Notes under the pieces: generated by a model | Database searches by the model: none | Seen by the model: the letters and a program-made list of their open reading frames with translations, nothing else | What the model was told of the DNA's origin: nothing | Shown here: positions 7,408 to 13,945 of the stretch, one piece after another | Position numbering within the stretch: position 1 is the stretch's first letter | Layout: every line of letters begins with the position of its first letter | Assembly: GCA_024691465.1 (NCBI GenBank) | Contig: JAILNO010000162.1 | Location: 1 to 20,895, forward strand | Reading direction: 5' to 3' | DNA: 20,895 nt | Origin: Pseudobutyrivibrio sp. | GTDB lineage: Bacteria > Bacillota_A > Clostridia > Lachnospirales > Lachnospiraceae | Program-made: the position numbers and the translations under genes

Positions 7408-8178
7408 TTACCAATCTTTACCATTTACTTCGATGCTTCCCAGCTCACAATCCAGATCCAAGTCTACCTGGTCAGGATCAGGAACTGTGATATCGATAGC
7501 TCCTAATTCGCATGTGGCTTCAAGTTTCTTAAAATCACCATCTGCATTCACATCACCAGCTTCCACATTAAGCTGTACTGCATCTGCTTTTACATTCTTG
7601 ATATCAATATTTCCAAGATCAGCATCCACCTTCATGGAATCGAATACTGAATCAGAAATCTTAATATCACCTGCATCAGCAGTGAGGCTTCCTTTAGTAA
7701 AAGCCACATCAGTCACTCTGTAATCTCCTGCGTCAGTATCTACCGTCATCTCGTCGCCTTTTACATCTACTATATCAATGTCTCCTGCGTCCACAGCAAC
7801 AACCAGGCTATCTAATGTCGTTCCAGTAGGAATCATAATTCTAATCTTATAATCATTCATATGATTAATATTCCTGATATGATTCTTGCTAATGATGCTT
7901 AACTTACCATCGCTGCATGACACCTCAGGCTCATACTTAGCAGCTCCATAATATGTAACCAGAGTGTGGTCACCATACTCTATATCAATATCAGCCGCAT
8001 CTAATTCCACCTTAATATCCTCTATAGATTCCCCTGAGAAATCGTATTCGAAATTATCCATCTTAAGACCAAACTCAAAAAAGTTGAACATATGTGTAAG
8101 CAGTGCAGTTATGATTACGATAAATGTTGCTATCCAGATTACTAGTAAGTACTTCTTCTTAAAATTCTTGGTCTCCAT
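7408..8178 (-). CDS. Membrane-anchored DUF4097-type beta-solenoid protein
   Basis: The protein is 256 residues. One N-terminal membrane helix (about 10-30) follows a Lys-rich start, so the remainder should face outside. Residues 50-256 are built from repeated beta turns of the form DAGDIDI or ELGSIEV. The marker glycines fall at 132, 151, 170, 189, 208, 226 and 247, mostly exactly 19 apart, as expected for a regular beta-helix. The exterior is very acidic. This fits the DUF4097/LiaG-like family, which often accompanies PadR and HAAS-domain genes and is tied to envelope stress by association only. The start is supported by GGAGG 10 nt upstream and a 2-nt gap from the HAAS gene stop, so it is the last gene of a three-gene operon. 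Three cysteines (88, 223, 244) are present. No enzymatic motif is visible. Confidence 0.82.
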   Translation of the reverse strand: METKNFKKKYLLVIWIATFIVIITALLTHMFNFFEFGLKMDNFEYDFSGESIEDIKVELDAADIDIEYGDHTLVTYYGAAKYEPEVSCSDGKLSIISKNHIRNINHMNDYKIRIMIPTGTTLDSLVVAVDAGDIDIVDVKGDEMTVDTDAGDYRVTDVAFTKGSLTADAGDIKISDSVFDSMKVDADLGNIDIKNVKADAVQLNVEAGDVNADGDFKKLEATCELGAIDITVPDPDQVDLDLDCELGSIEVNGKDW

Positions 8179-8180
8179 AA

Positions 8181-9143
8181 TTAGTCTTCCTCCTTCTGTA
8201 ATGCAATGTTCAATATCTTATGTAGCACTGCTGCCACAACCCAAATAATCCATGTAGTTCCCCAATCCATAGTTACGAAACTAATCATCAGATATAGGCA
8301 GGTAACTGTAGGCCAGTATACTTCCATAATGATAGTTGCAGTCTTATTAATGTATTCCACTTCATCCTCCTTAGCGTAGCTTCCGCTAATAGTCTTCTCA
8401 TCATTGATCTTAAGGATATTGTCATATCCACCCATGATTCCTGTAGATGCTATGAAGAGGAACACTCCTATTCCTACACATACGAATAATGAAGCACTTG
8501 CCACTTCCAAATCAATTATGGCAACTGGCAACCAACAGATAGCACAGAGCATAACACCCACTGTAATGCATATAGCATAGGTAATCTTGAAATTATTCTT
8601 CCTATCCTTAGCATACTTAGCTGTATTCATGTCAATCTGGCATGGTTCCTTAGAAAGATAATCCCACTGACCACTCATAACACCAGTGAATACGAATAAC
8701 CCCACTGCAATTGCTATTGAGACGAACATTCCTACCACTCCATAGGTATCCTCCCCATTATCTCCAAAGAAATCGAAGATAATTGGATAGATAACAGATG
8801 TGATACAGAGGAATACTCCTATACCAATAACAATGGCTCTGGTCTTGCAATAAGAGAAATATGACTCTACCTCATCTATGCTGACGAATCTGCGAGGCTT
8901 CTCCTCTCTGGCATGAGTCTCCTCAACTTCCTTAGTAACTCCTAAGTCCTCAGCCAGTTCATCCAGATTGCCGAACTCTGAAATAACTGTTCCTACTGCT
9001 GTGTTCTCACTCTCGCCGTCAGCAATAAGCTCATTATACTTATCCTCCATCATGGCAAGAAGCTCAGCCTTAGCTTTCTTAACCTCAGGTGTATTTGGCA
9101 TGTTAGCAAACATTGCTTCCAAATAACTCTTAATAGTTTCCAT
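8181..9143 (-). CDS. HAAS-domain (DUF1700-like) multi-pass membrane protein
   Basis: The protein is 320 residues. Residues 1-70 form a helical HAAS/permease-prefix domain (YLEAMFANMP, EDKYNELIADGESE, AVGTVISEFGNLDELAEDLG), the typical cytoplasmic module encoded next to PadR regulators. A charged linker (71-100) precedes about six membrane helices (roughly 102-124, 134-157, 187-211, 217-237, 273-292, 296-314). No transporter or enzyme motif is visible. AGGAGG lies 5 nt before the ATG. It sits 21 nt after the PadR gene and 2 nt before the DUF4097 gene, so the three are surely co-transcribed. The family is thought to act in sensing or signalling at the membrane, but the signal is unknown. Confidence 0.85.
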   Translation of the reverse strand: METIKSYLEAMFANMPNTPEVKKAKAELLAMMEDKYNELIADGESENTAVGTVISEFGNLDELAEDLGVTKEVEETHAREEKPRRFVSIDEVESYFSYCKTRAIVIGIGVFLCITSVIYPIIFDFFGDNGEDTYGVVGMFVSIAIAVGLFVFTGVMSGQWDYLSKEPCQIDMNTAKYAKDRKNNFKITYAICITVGVMLCAICWLPVAIIDLEVASASLFVCVGIGVFLFIASTGIMGGYDNILKINDEKTISGSYAKEDEVEYINKTATIIMEVYWPTVTCLYLMISFVTMDWGTTWIIWVVAAVLHKILNIALQKEED

Positions 9144-9164
9144 ACTTTCCTCCTAAATAATGCT

Positions 9165-9506
9165 CTAGTCCCTATGAATAAATTGCTCAACTACGTCCTT
9201 AGTGAGTTCCCATTCTTCACACTTGGTAAGGTAATAATCCCTGCCTGCATCAGTAATACGGTAGTATGTCCTCTTCTTACCATTACCCTCCGCATCAGGA
9301 TTGGCTACGAATGATTCTATATATCCATTCTTCTCCATTCTATTGAATGCCGAATACAGTGTAGTCTCTTTAATAATGTACTTCCCATCGGTGATAGTCT
9401 TAATCTCCTTAGATATCTCATATCCATAAGAAGGTTCCTTCAAAAGAATGCTAAGAATCATGGTGTCATTGTAGCCTCTAATTACATCGCTACTAATCTC
9501 AGCCAT
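9165..9506 (-). CDS. PadR-family transcriptional regulator
   Basis: This 113-residue winged-helix repressor covers the minimal PadR length. SYGYEI (26-31) begins the helix-turn-helix, TTLYSAFNRMEKNGYIES (48-65) contains the recognition helix, and the wing is GKKRTYYRITDAG (76-88). A C-terminal helix (89-113) likely serves dimerisation. It lacks the long C-terminal domain of the larger PadR subfamily. AGGAGG lies 6 nt upstream of the ATG. It is the first gene of the operon with the HAAS and DUF4097 genes and probably regulates itself. Three CGACTGTCG-centred palindromes sit between it and the divergent amidase-like gene, one inside its own promoter spacer. Binding to those sites is inference. 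Confidence 0.93.
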   Translation of the reverse strand: MAEISSDVIRGYNDTMILSILLKEPSYGYEISKEIKTITDGKYIIKETTLYSAFNRMEKNGYIESFVANPDAEGNGKKRTYYRITDAGRDYYLTKCEEWELTKDVVEQFIHRD

Positions 9507-9525
9507 CTCATCCCTCCTGTTACTC

Positions 9526-9602
9526 CGACTGTCGTTCCTACGTCTAACGTACTACGACTGTCGTACTATGTTTGTTGAAGTAAATATACTACGACTGTCG
9601 TA
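9526..9602. repeat. Three-copy palindromic operator, probably for the PadR regulator
   Basis: TACGAC-T-GTCGTA occurs perfectly at 9553-9565 and 9590-9602; the latter extends by one more pair at each end. A shorter copy sharing CGACTGTCG lies at 9526-9534. The centres at 9530, 9559 and 9596 are 29 and 37 bp apart. The 9590-9602 copy fills the spacer of the PadR promoter; the other two lie in the leader, the last one close to the ribosome binding site. The arrangement fits cooperative autorepression. It is not the ATGT-N8-ACAT pattern described for classical PadR. Confidence 0.8.
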
Positions 9603-9611
9603 GGAAGTCAA
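9583..9611 (-). promoter_or_regulatory. Promoter of the PadR-HAAS-DUF4097 operon
   Basis: On the minus strand, -35 TTGACT (9606-9611), a 17-nt spacer and -10 TATATT (9583-9588) match a housekeeping promoter. The spacer holds an entire operator palindrome. A-tracts lie directly upstream (9616-9628). Confidence 0.8.
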
Positions 9612-9672
9612 CATCTTTTTTGAAAAAAGTTTTTTTATACATAATTATTTTCTGAATTTGGTCGTTTTACCA

Positions 9673-9700
9673 TTGTTTTTTCACACAAATAGACGATAAT
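9673..9700 (+). promoter_or_regulatory. Possible promoter of the amidase-like gene
   Basis: TTGTTT (9673-9678), a 16-nt spacer and GATAAT (9695-9700) lie about 40 nt upstream of the start. It is outside the palindrome cluster (nearest copy ends at 9602), so direct PadR control of this gene is uncertain. Confidence 0.4.
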
Positions 9701-9740
9701 CATATTAGAGAATTTTATTCGGAAGGGAGTGTGATCACCT

Positions 9741-10463
9741 ATGAAAAACACAATAAAGAATTTCAAAAGAATTCTAGTAGCAATACTCCTACTGATTCTA
9801 ATTTGTCCAGCCGTTCCAGTTGAGGCTAAGGCGAATTCCAAATCATCCGTTAAAACAGTTGTTATAGATCCTAGCTGCCAGAAGACAGCTAATACTAAAA
9901 AAGAAGCCATAGGCCCTGGAGATTTCAATACCACAGAGCAGTCTCCTCCTGGAGAGGTTGGTACATCTACTGAATACACCGAGTATGAGATGAATCTTCA
10001 GATAGCACTTAAGCTTCAGACCATTCTTAAGGACCAGGGATACAATGTACTGTTAACACGAACAGATAATGATGTGGATATCAGTAACAGTGGTCGAGCA
10101 ATGATTGCCAATACAGCTGATGCAGATATATTTGTGGTAATCAATGCCAGCGAGGATGCAGGAATCGAGATTACTTGCCAGTCTAAGGATAACCCTTATA
10201 ATTATGGCAATTATGAGAACGCCAGATTACTATCGGACGCGCTTCTAGGCTCAGTCCTTCAGTCTACACAATCTAATAATGGTGATGTGGTAGAAAGTGA
10301 CGAGAAAGCCGCGATTAACTGGTGCGCTGTACCTACTTCTATAGTCAGTGTAGGAGCACTTACAGATCTATCTGATGAGGAAAAGCTAGTAACAAATCAA
10401 TACCAACAGCTCATAGCACAGGGTATTGCAAATGGAATAGATAGCTACTTCACTCAGAAATAA
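9741..10463 (+). CDS. Exported N-acetylmuramoyl-L-alanine amidase (Amidase_3) fold protein, probably inactive
   Basis: The protein is 240 residues. A signal peptide (about 1-31) ends near VEAKA, and the rest is an Amidase_3 fold close to clostridial wall amidases: VVIDP, the YEMNLQIALKL helix, GYNVLLTR, INWCAVP, and IANGIDSYF at the end. The zinc and catalytic residues are mostly gone. DPGHQG reads DPSCQK (His to Cys46), the IHAN block reads INAS (His to Asn135), and the VExG block reads VSVG (Glu to Ser203). Only Glu83 of the zinc set remains. The frame is intact with no stop, so this is a maintained pseudoenzyme rather than a decayed gene. It may bind peptidoglycan or regulate another amidase. 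GGGAG lies 10 nt before the ATG. It is divergent from the PadR operon and convergent with hisS. Confidence 0.85.
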   Translation: MKNTIKNFKRILVAILLLILICPAVPVEAKANSKSSVKTVVIDPSCQKTANTKKEAIGPGDFNTTEQSPPGEVGTSTEYTEYEMNLQIALKLQTILKDQGYNVLLTRTDNDVDISNSGRAMIANTADADIFVVINASEDAGIEITCQSKDNPYNYGNYENARLLSDALLGSVLQSTQSNNGDVVESDEKAAINWCAVPTSIVSVGALTDLSDEEKLVTNQYQQLIAQGIANGIDSYFTQK

Positions 10464-10472
10464 TTGAAATCA

Positions 10473-10506
10473 AAAAAGGAATCTAGCAAAAGCTAGATTC
10501 CTTTTT
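10473..10506. terminator. Bidirectional terminator between amidase-like gene and hisS
   Basis: A 10-bp perfect stem GGAATCTAGC/GCTAGATTCC (10478-10501) with loop AAAA is flanked by A and T runs that pair for five more bases. Each strand therefore sees a GC stem followed by T5-T6. It serves both convergent units. Confidence 0.88.
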
Positions 10507-10515
10507 AATGTCTAA

Positions 10516-11775
10516 TTATCTATTGAAGAACTCAACGAACTCTTCGTAACCCTCTGATGTGAGCTGCTCCTTCTGGAACTTCTTATTCTTGTTCATACGA
10601 ACCACAAGAACTGTCTGTCCATCAGCACGTGCAGCCTTCGCCTGAGCCATAACCTCTGAAAGCTTATCAGCTGGATAACCCTTCTCAACTAGATATGCTA
10701 CCTTCTTGTTAGCACCAGGTACCTTGAAGCCCTGCTCCATAAGAAGGAGAATGATACGCTCGAATCCAATTGAGAATCCACAAGCGGGTGTGTTCTGACC
10801 TGTGAAGTTGCCAATCATCTTATCATAACGACCGCCACCACCGCAGCTTCCGCCGAACTCTGGAATGGCAATCTCGAAAATAGTTCCTGTATAGTAACTC
10901 ATACCACGTACAAGTGTAGGATCAAATACCAACTCGAAGTCAGCTTCCTTAGTTGCATTGACTGCTGTGGCAATCTCACGCATCCAGTTAGCTACTTCCT
11001 CCTCAAGGAACTCTCCTAACTTATCAAGGAGGATATTCATACCCTCAGCTACATCCTTAACACCCTCAAGTGCTGCGAATAGTCCCACGTACTTATCGAT
11101 AGACTCCTTAGCATAGCCCTCCTCAAGAAGCTCAGCTGATACTCCATCGAGACCTATCTTGTCCATCTTATCAAGAGTGATGAAGATTGAATCGTAATCC
11201 TCCTCAGAGAATCCTGCATATGCAGCCATAGCCTTAAGGATACGACGCTCGTTAATCCTAATCTCGAAATTCTTGAAACCGATACGACCAAGTGTAGTAG
11301 TGGTAGCAAGGATAAGCTCTATCTCTGCTAAGTTACTAGGCTCGCCAAGTATATCGATATCACACTGTGTAAACTGTCTATAACGACCACGCTGTGGTCT
11401 GTCTGCTCTCCATACAGAGCCTATCTGAAGGGCCTTGAAAGGAGCAGTGAGCTCATTAGCATGATTAGAATAGAATCTGCAAAGTGGAACTGTAAGGTCA
11501 TATCTCATACCGAAATCCACTACATCAGCCTCAGTCTGTGCCTCAGGAATGTTGAGCTTCTCGCCACGCTTCATTACCTTAAAAATAAGCTTCTCATTCT
11601 CTCCACCCTGCTTGTTGGAAAGATTGCCGATTGATTCCATGGCTGGAGTCTCGATAGGTGTAAATCCAAAAGAACGATATGTGTCCTTAATAATAGAAGT
11701 TACATAATCTCTAACTTCCATCTCATATGGAAGAATGTCTTTCATTCCATTAACTGGTTTCTTATTTAAAGCCAT
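10516..11775 (-). CDS. hisS: Histidyl-tRNA synthetase
   Basis: This 419-residue class II synthetase charges tRNA-His. Motif 2 is WRADRPQRGRYRQFTQ (122-137), the histidine-binding block is LVRGMSYYTGTIFE (288-301), a glycine-rich GGSCGGGGRYD follows (308-318), and motif 3 is GFSIGFER (333-340). The usual RGLDYY is RGMSYY here. The C-terminal anticodon-binding region (about 353-419) is around 67 residues against roughly 95-100 in E. coli, and it ends soon after the second strand and following helix. This is a divergent, shortened form. The start overlaps the hemZ stop by 10 nt, and AGAGGA lies 6 nt upstream of the ATG. It is the last gene of the relA operon before a terminator. No aspS follows, unlike the order I recall in many clostridia. 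Confidence 0.93.
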   Translation of the reverse strand: MALNKKPVNGMKDILPYEMEVRDYVTSIIKDTYRSFGFTPIETPAMESIGNLSNKQGGENEKLIFKVMKRGEKLNIPEAQTEADVVDFGMRYDLTVPLCRFYSNHANELTAPFKALQIGSVWRADRPQRGRYRQFTQCDIDILGEPSNLAEIELILATTTTLGRIGFKNFEIRINERRILKAMAAYAGFSEEDYDSIFITLDKMDKIGLDGVSAELLEEGYAKESIDKYVGLFAALEGVKDVAEGMNILLDKLGEFLEEEVANWMREIATAVNATKEADFELVFDPTLVRGMSYYTGTIFEIAIPEFGGSCGGGGRYDKMIGNFTGQNTPACGFSIGFERIILLLMEQGFKVPGANKKVAYLVEKGYPADKLSEVMAQAKAARADGQTVLVVRMNKNKKFQKEQLTSEGYEEFVEFFNR

Positions 11776-13205
11776 TTCAAATCCTCTCTAAGTCTTTCTC
11801 TTTTTCTATCTATCATTTCATCAATTCGATCCATATATAACTGGACGTCCTTGACATTCTCACATCGTGTAACCGACTTGCCATGATCTGCCACGAACTT
11901 GCAGGCAGTGCCACAGCCAAGTGCCATTATAGTTTGTTTCTCCTCCATTATCAAGATATTATATAATCCCTCATTGCCTGGAGTAGCATATCCTATATTC
12001 TCAAGATTAGCCGCCATATTCTTCTGACGGTACAGATAGTATGGAGCCATACCCATATCCTTAGCAGCCTCAAGACATATATCCATATGCTTCTGAGAGT
12101 TATCAATCAGATAATCCTCATAGGCTTCCTTGTCGTAATTGAGTCTGGCTGAATGCTTAAGTGCAAGGGAATGGACTGTTAAGTTATCAGGGGCAAGCTT
12201 CTTAATCTCGGACAGTGTATACTCCACTTCCTCTATAGTCTCGCCTGGTAATCCTAAAATTAAATCCATATTTATATTCTTGAAACCAAGCTCTCTGGCC
12301 CAGCCATATACCTGATATATATCCTCTACCTTATGGAAGCGACCTATCAGATCAAGTGTCTTCTGATTCATGGTCTGTGGATTAATAGAAATACGCGTAA
12401 CTGGGTGCTTCTTCATAACCTGTAGCTTCTCATAGGTGATTGAATCAGGGCGTCCCGCCTCTATAGTGTACTCTAGAAGTGACTTGGTGTCGAAGTACTT
12501 ATCTATCAGTGTAAGCAGTCTCTCTAGATGCTCTGCATCTAGAGAAGTAGGCGTTCCTCCGCCAATGTAAATCGTGGTTAAACTTTTGCCCCTGCAGGAT
12601 TCCGAGGTAAAAATCATCTCTTTCTCCAGGGCATCTATATAATCGTCCAACTTCTTAGTCCATAATCCTATTGGATAAGAGGTGAATGAACAATATAGAC
12701 ATGTGCTAGGACAGAATGGAATACCTATATATACTGAATAGCCATTGTCATAATCGATATGCTTAAGTAACTCATGCTCCTTGTGGGAAACGGTAAGGCT
12801 TAAGTCAATCTTAGACTTAGATGTGAGATATGTGTCGGTCATATAAGAAGCAATCTCATGGTCACTTCTGCCCTCCTCTATCATACCCAGGCTAATCTTG
12901 GTAGGGCGTATGCCAGTGAGTGTACCCCAAGGCAAATCCTTGCCACTGCGCTGATGCAAGCTCTCATAGATAGCTAGCTTAAGCCTGTTCTTAGTATCAG
13001 GGCGATCAGCATAATTAATCTCAATCCTGCGGCCGTCTAGTGTAAGCTCATGGTCTGCATACTGTACATCCATGGTAAAAGTTACGTCCTCATCCACAGG
13101 AGCTTCATCAGTACCGATGCGCACATCCTCCTTGGGATAGAAGGCCTTAACCAGTGAATATATGTCATATTCAAAATTATCTTCGTTTAGTTTTACATAA
13201 ATCAT
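11766..13205 (-). CDS. hemZ: HemZ-type radical SAM protein (coproporphyrinogen dehydrogenase family)
   Basis: The protein is 479 residues from the chosen start. It is a cytoplasmic radical SAM enzyme with the 4Fe-4S motif C165-x3-C169-x2-C172 in YIGIPFCPSTCLYC, preceded by the HemZ-specific GTLTGIRPTKI (94-104) and followed by IYIGGGTPTSL. HemZ is named for oxygen-independent coproporphyrinogen oxidation, but many heme-less clostridia carry it and its reaction there is unsettled. The frame is open to 13268. I chose ATG 13205 because AAGGA lies 7 nt upstream and the family begins near MIYVKLNEDNFEYDIYSL; the upstream 21 codons look unrelated. A 115-nt gap to the MBL gene holds a TTGACT and -10-like AT sequence at poor spacing and only a weak 5-bp hairpin. 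It overlaps hisS by 10 nt. Confidence 0.9.
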   Translation of the reverse strand: MIYVKLNEDNFEYDIYSLVKAFYPKEDVRIGTDEAPVDEDVTFTMDVQYADHELTLDGRRIEINYADRPDTKNRLKLAIYESLHQRSGKDLPWGTLTGIRPTKISLGMIEEGRSDHEIASYMTDTYLTSKSKIDLSLTVSHKEHELLKHIDYDNGYSVYIGIPFCPSTCLYCSFTSYPIGLWTKKLDDYIDALEKEMIFTSESCRGKSLTTIYIGGGTPTSLDAEHLERLLTLIDKYFDTKSLLEYTIEAGRPDSITYEKLQVMKKHPVTRISINPQTMNQKTLDLIGRFHKVEDIYQVYGWARELGFKNINMDLILGLPGETIEEVEYTLSEIKKLAPDNLTVHSLALKHSARLNYDKEAYEDYLIDNSQKHMDICLEAAKDMGMAPYYLYRQKNMAANLENIGYATPGNEGLYNILIMEEKQTIMALGCGTACKFVADHGKSVTRCENVKDVQLYMDRIDEMIDRKRERLREDLKWL

Positions 13206-13320
13206 ACTGCATTCCTTATTGCAAATAAAAAATCTGTTAAGCCGCAAGCCATAGTGAACCCTCTGCATAAGTAAGATGATTGCACTATAAGCTATAGGCT
13301 ACAGATTTCAGTCAAAACTC

Positions 13321-13944
13321 TTATAAAAATGGATTGTAAACGCGCTCCTGCTCTATTGTAGTAGCGCTATCATGCCCTGGGTAACAGATGGTGTCATCTG
13401 GCAGAACCATAAGCTTAGCCTTGATTCCATTAACCAGCTGTGACATGGATCCACCTGGGAAATCAGTCCTACCTACAGAACCACAGAAAAGTGTATCTCC
13501 TGTAAATAGAATCCCCTCCTCAGGGAAATAGAAGCAGCAACCTCCTGGAGTATGTCCTGGTGTGAATAGACACTTGAAATGCATACCTGCTAAATCAAGC
13601 TCCTCATCATCCTTAAGGTAGATATCTGCATGATATACTGTGGAATCGCCAAACATATCACCTGATAGATTGATGGCTGGATTCTCCAGTGTCTCACGCT
13701 CTCCCTCGTATGCATACACCTGAATACCGTACTCAGCTGCTATCTCAGCGGCTGCGCCAGCATGATCGAAGTGACCATGAGTAAGTAATATGGCCACAGG
13801 TGTAGTCCCAGACTGAGAGACCACTGCCTTAATGCGCTCAGGCATAGAGCCTGGATCTATAATAATTGATTCATTAGTCTGTTCGTTAATAGCCAAATAG
13901 CAATTCTCTGCTGCTACTGGCAGAAGTATCTTAGCGACTTTCAT
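13321..13944 (-). CDS. MBL-fold metallo-hydrolase (glyoxalase II-like, YcbL type)
   Basis: The protein is 207 residues and spans a single metallo-beta-lactamase domain. Dinuclear metal ligands are visible: THGHFDH (His56, His58, Asp60, His61), His131 in FTPGHTPGG, Asp150 in FTGDTLF, and His191 in YPGHDS. GSVGRTDFPGGS (155-166) is characteristic of the YcbL/GloB-like thioester hydrolases, which lack the longer C-terminal helical domain of true glyoxalase II. The physiological substrate is unknown. Its ATG follows the relA stop by 1 nt, with its ribosome binding site AGAGGT in the last relA codons, so translation is coupled. The neighbour pairing relA-MBL-hemZ is common in clostridia and is syntenic rather than functionally explained. 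Confidence 0.9.
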   Translation of the reverse strand: MKVAKILLPVAAENCYLAINEQTNESIIIDPGSMPERIKAVVSQSGTTPVAILLTHGHFDHAGAAAEIAAEYGIQVYAYEGERETLENPAINLSGDMFGDSTVYHADIYLKDDEELDLAGMHFKCLFTPGHTPGGCCFYFPEEGILFTGDTLFCGSVGRTDFPGGSMSQLVNGIKAKLMVLPDDTICYPGHDSATTIEQERVYNPFL

Positions 13945-13945
13945 T

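Noticed and set aside
9635..9979. 114-codon minus-strand reading frame across the PadR/amidase gap
   Set aside because: It is antisense to the signal peptide and first third of the amidase-like gene and covers its promoter region. It has no ribosome binding site or recognisable family.
9741..10463. Treating the amidase-like gene as a decayed pseudogene
   Set aside because: The frame is uninterrupted, with signal peptide, ribosome binding site, terminator and conserved fold motifs. Losses are limited to catalytic positions.
13206..13268. 21-codon N-terminal extension of HemZ
   Set aside because: It shows no family resemblance, and a well-placed AAGGA lies before the ATG at 13205.
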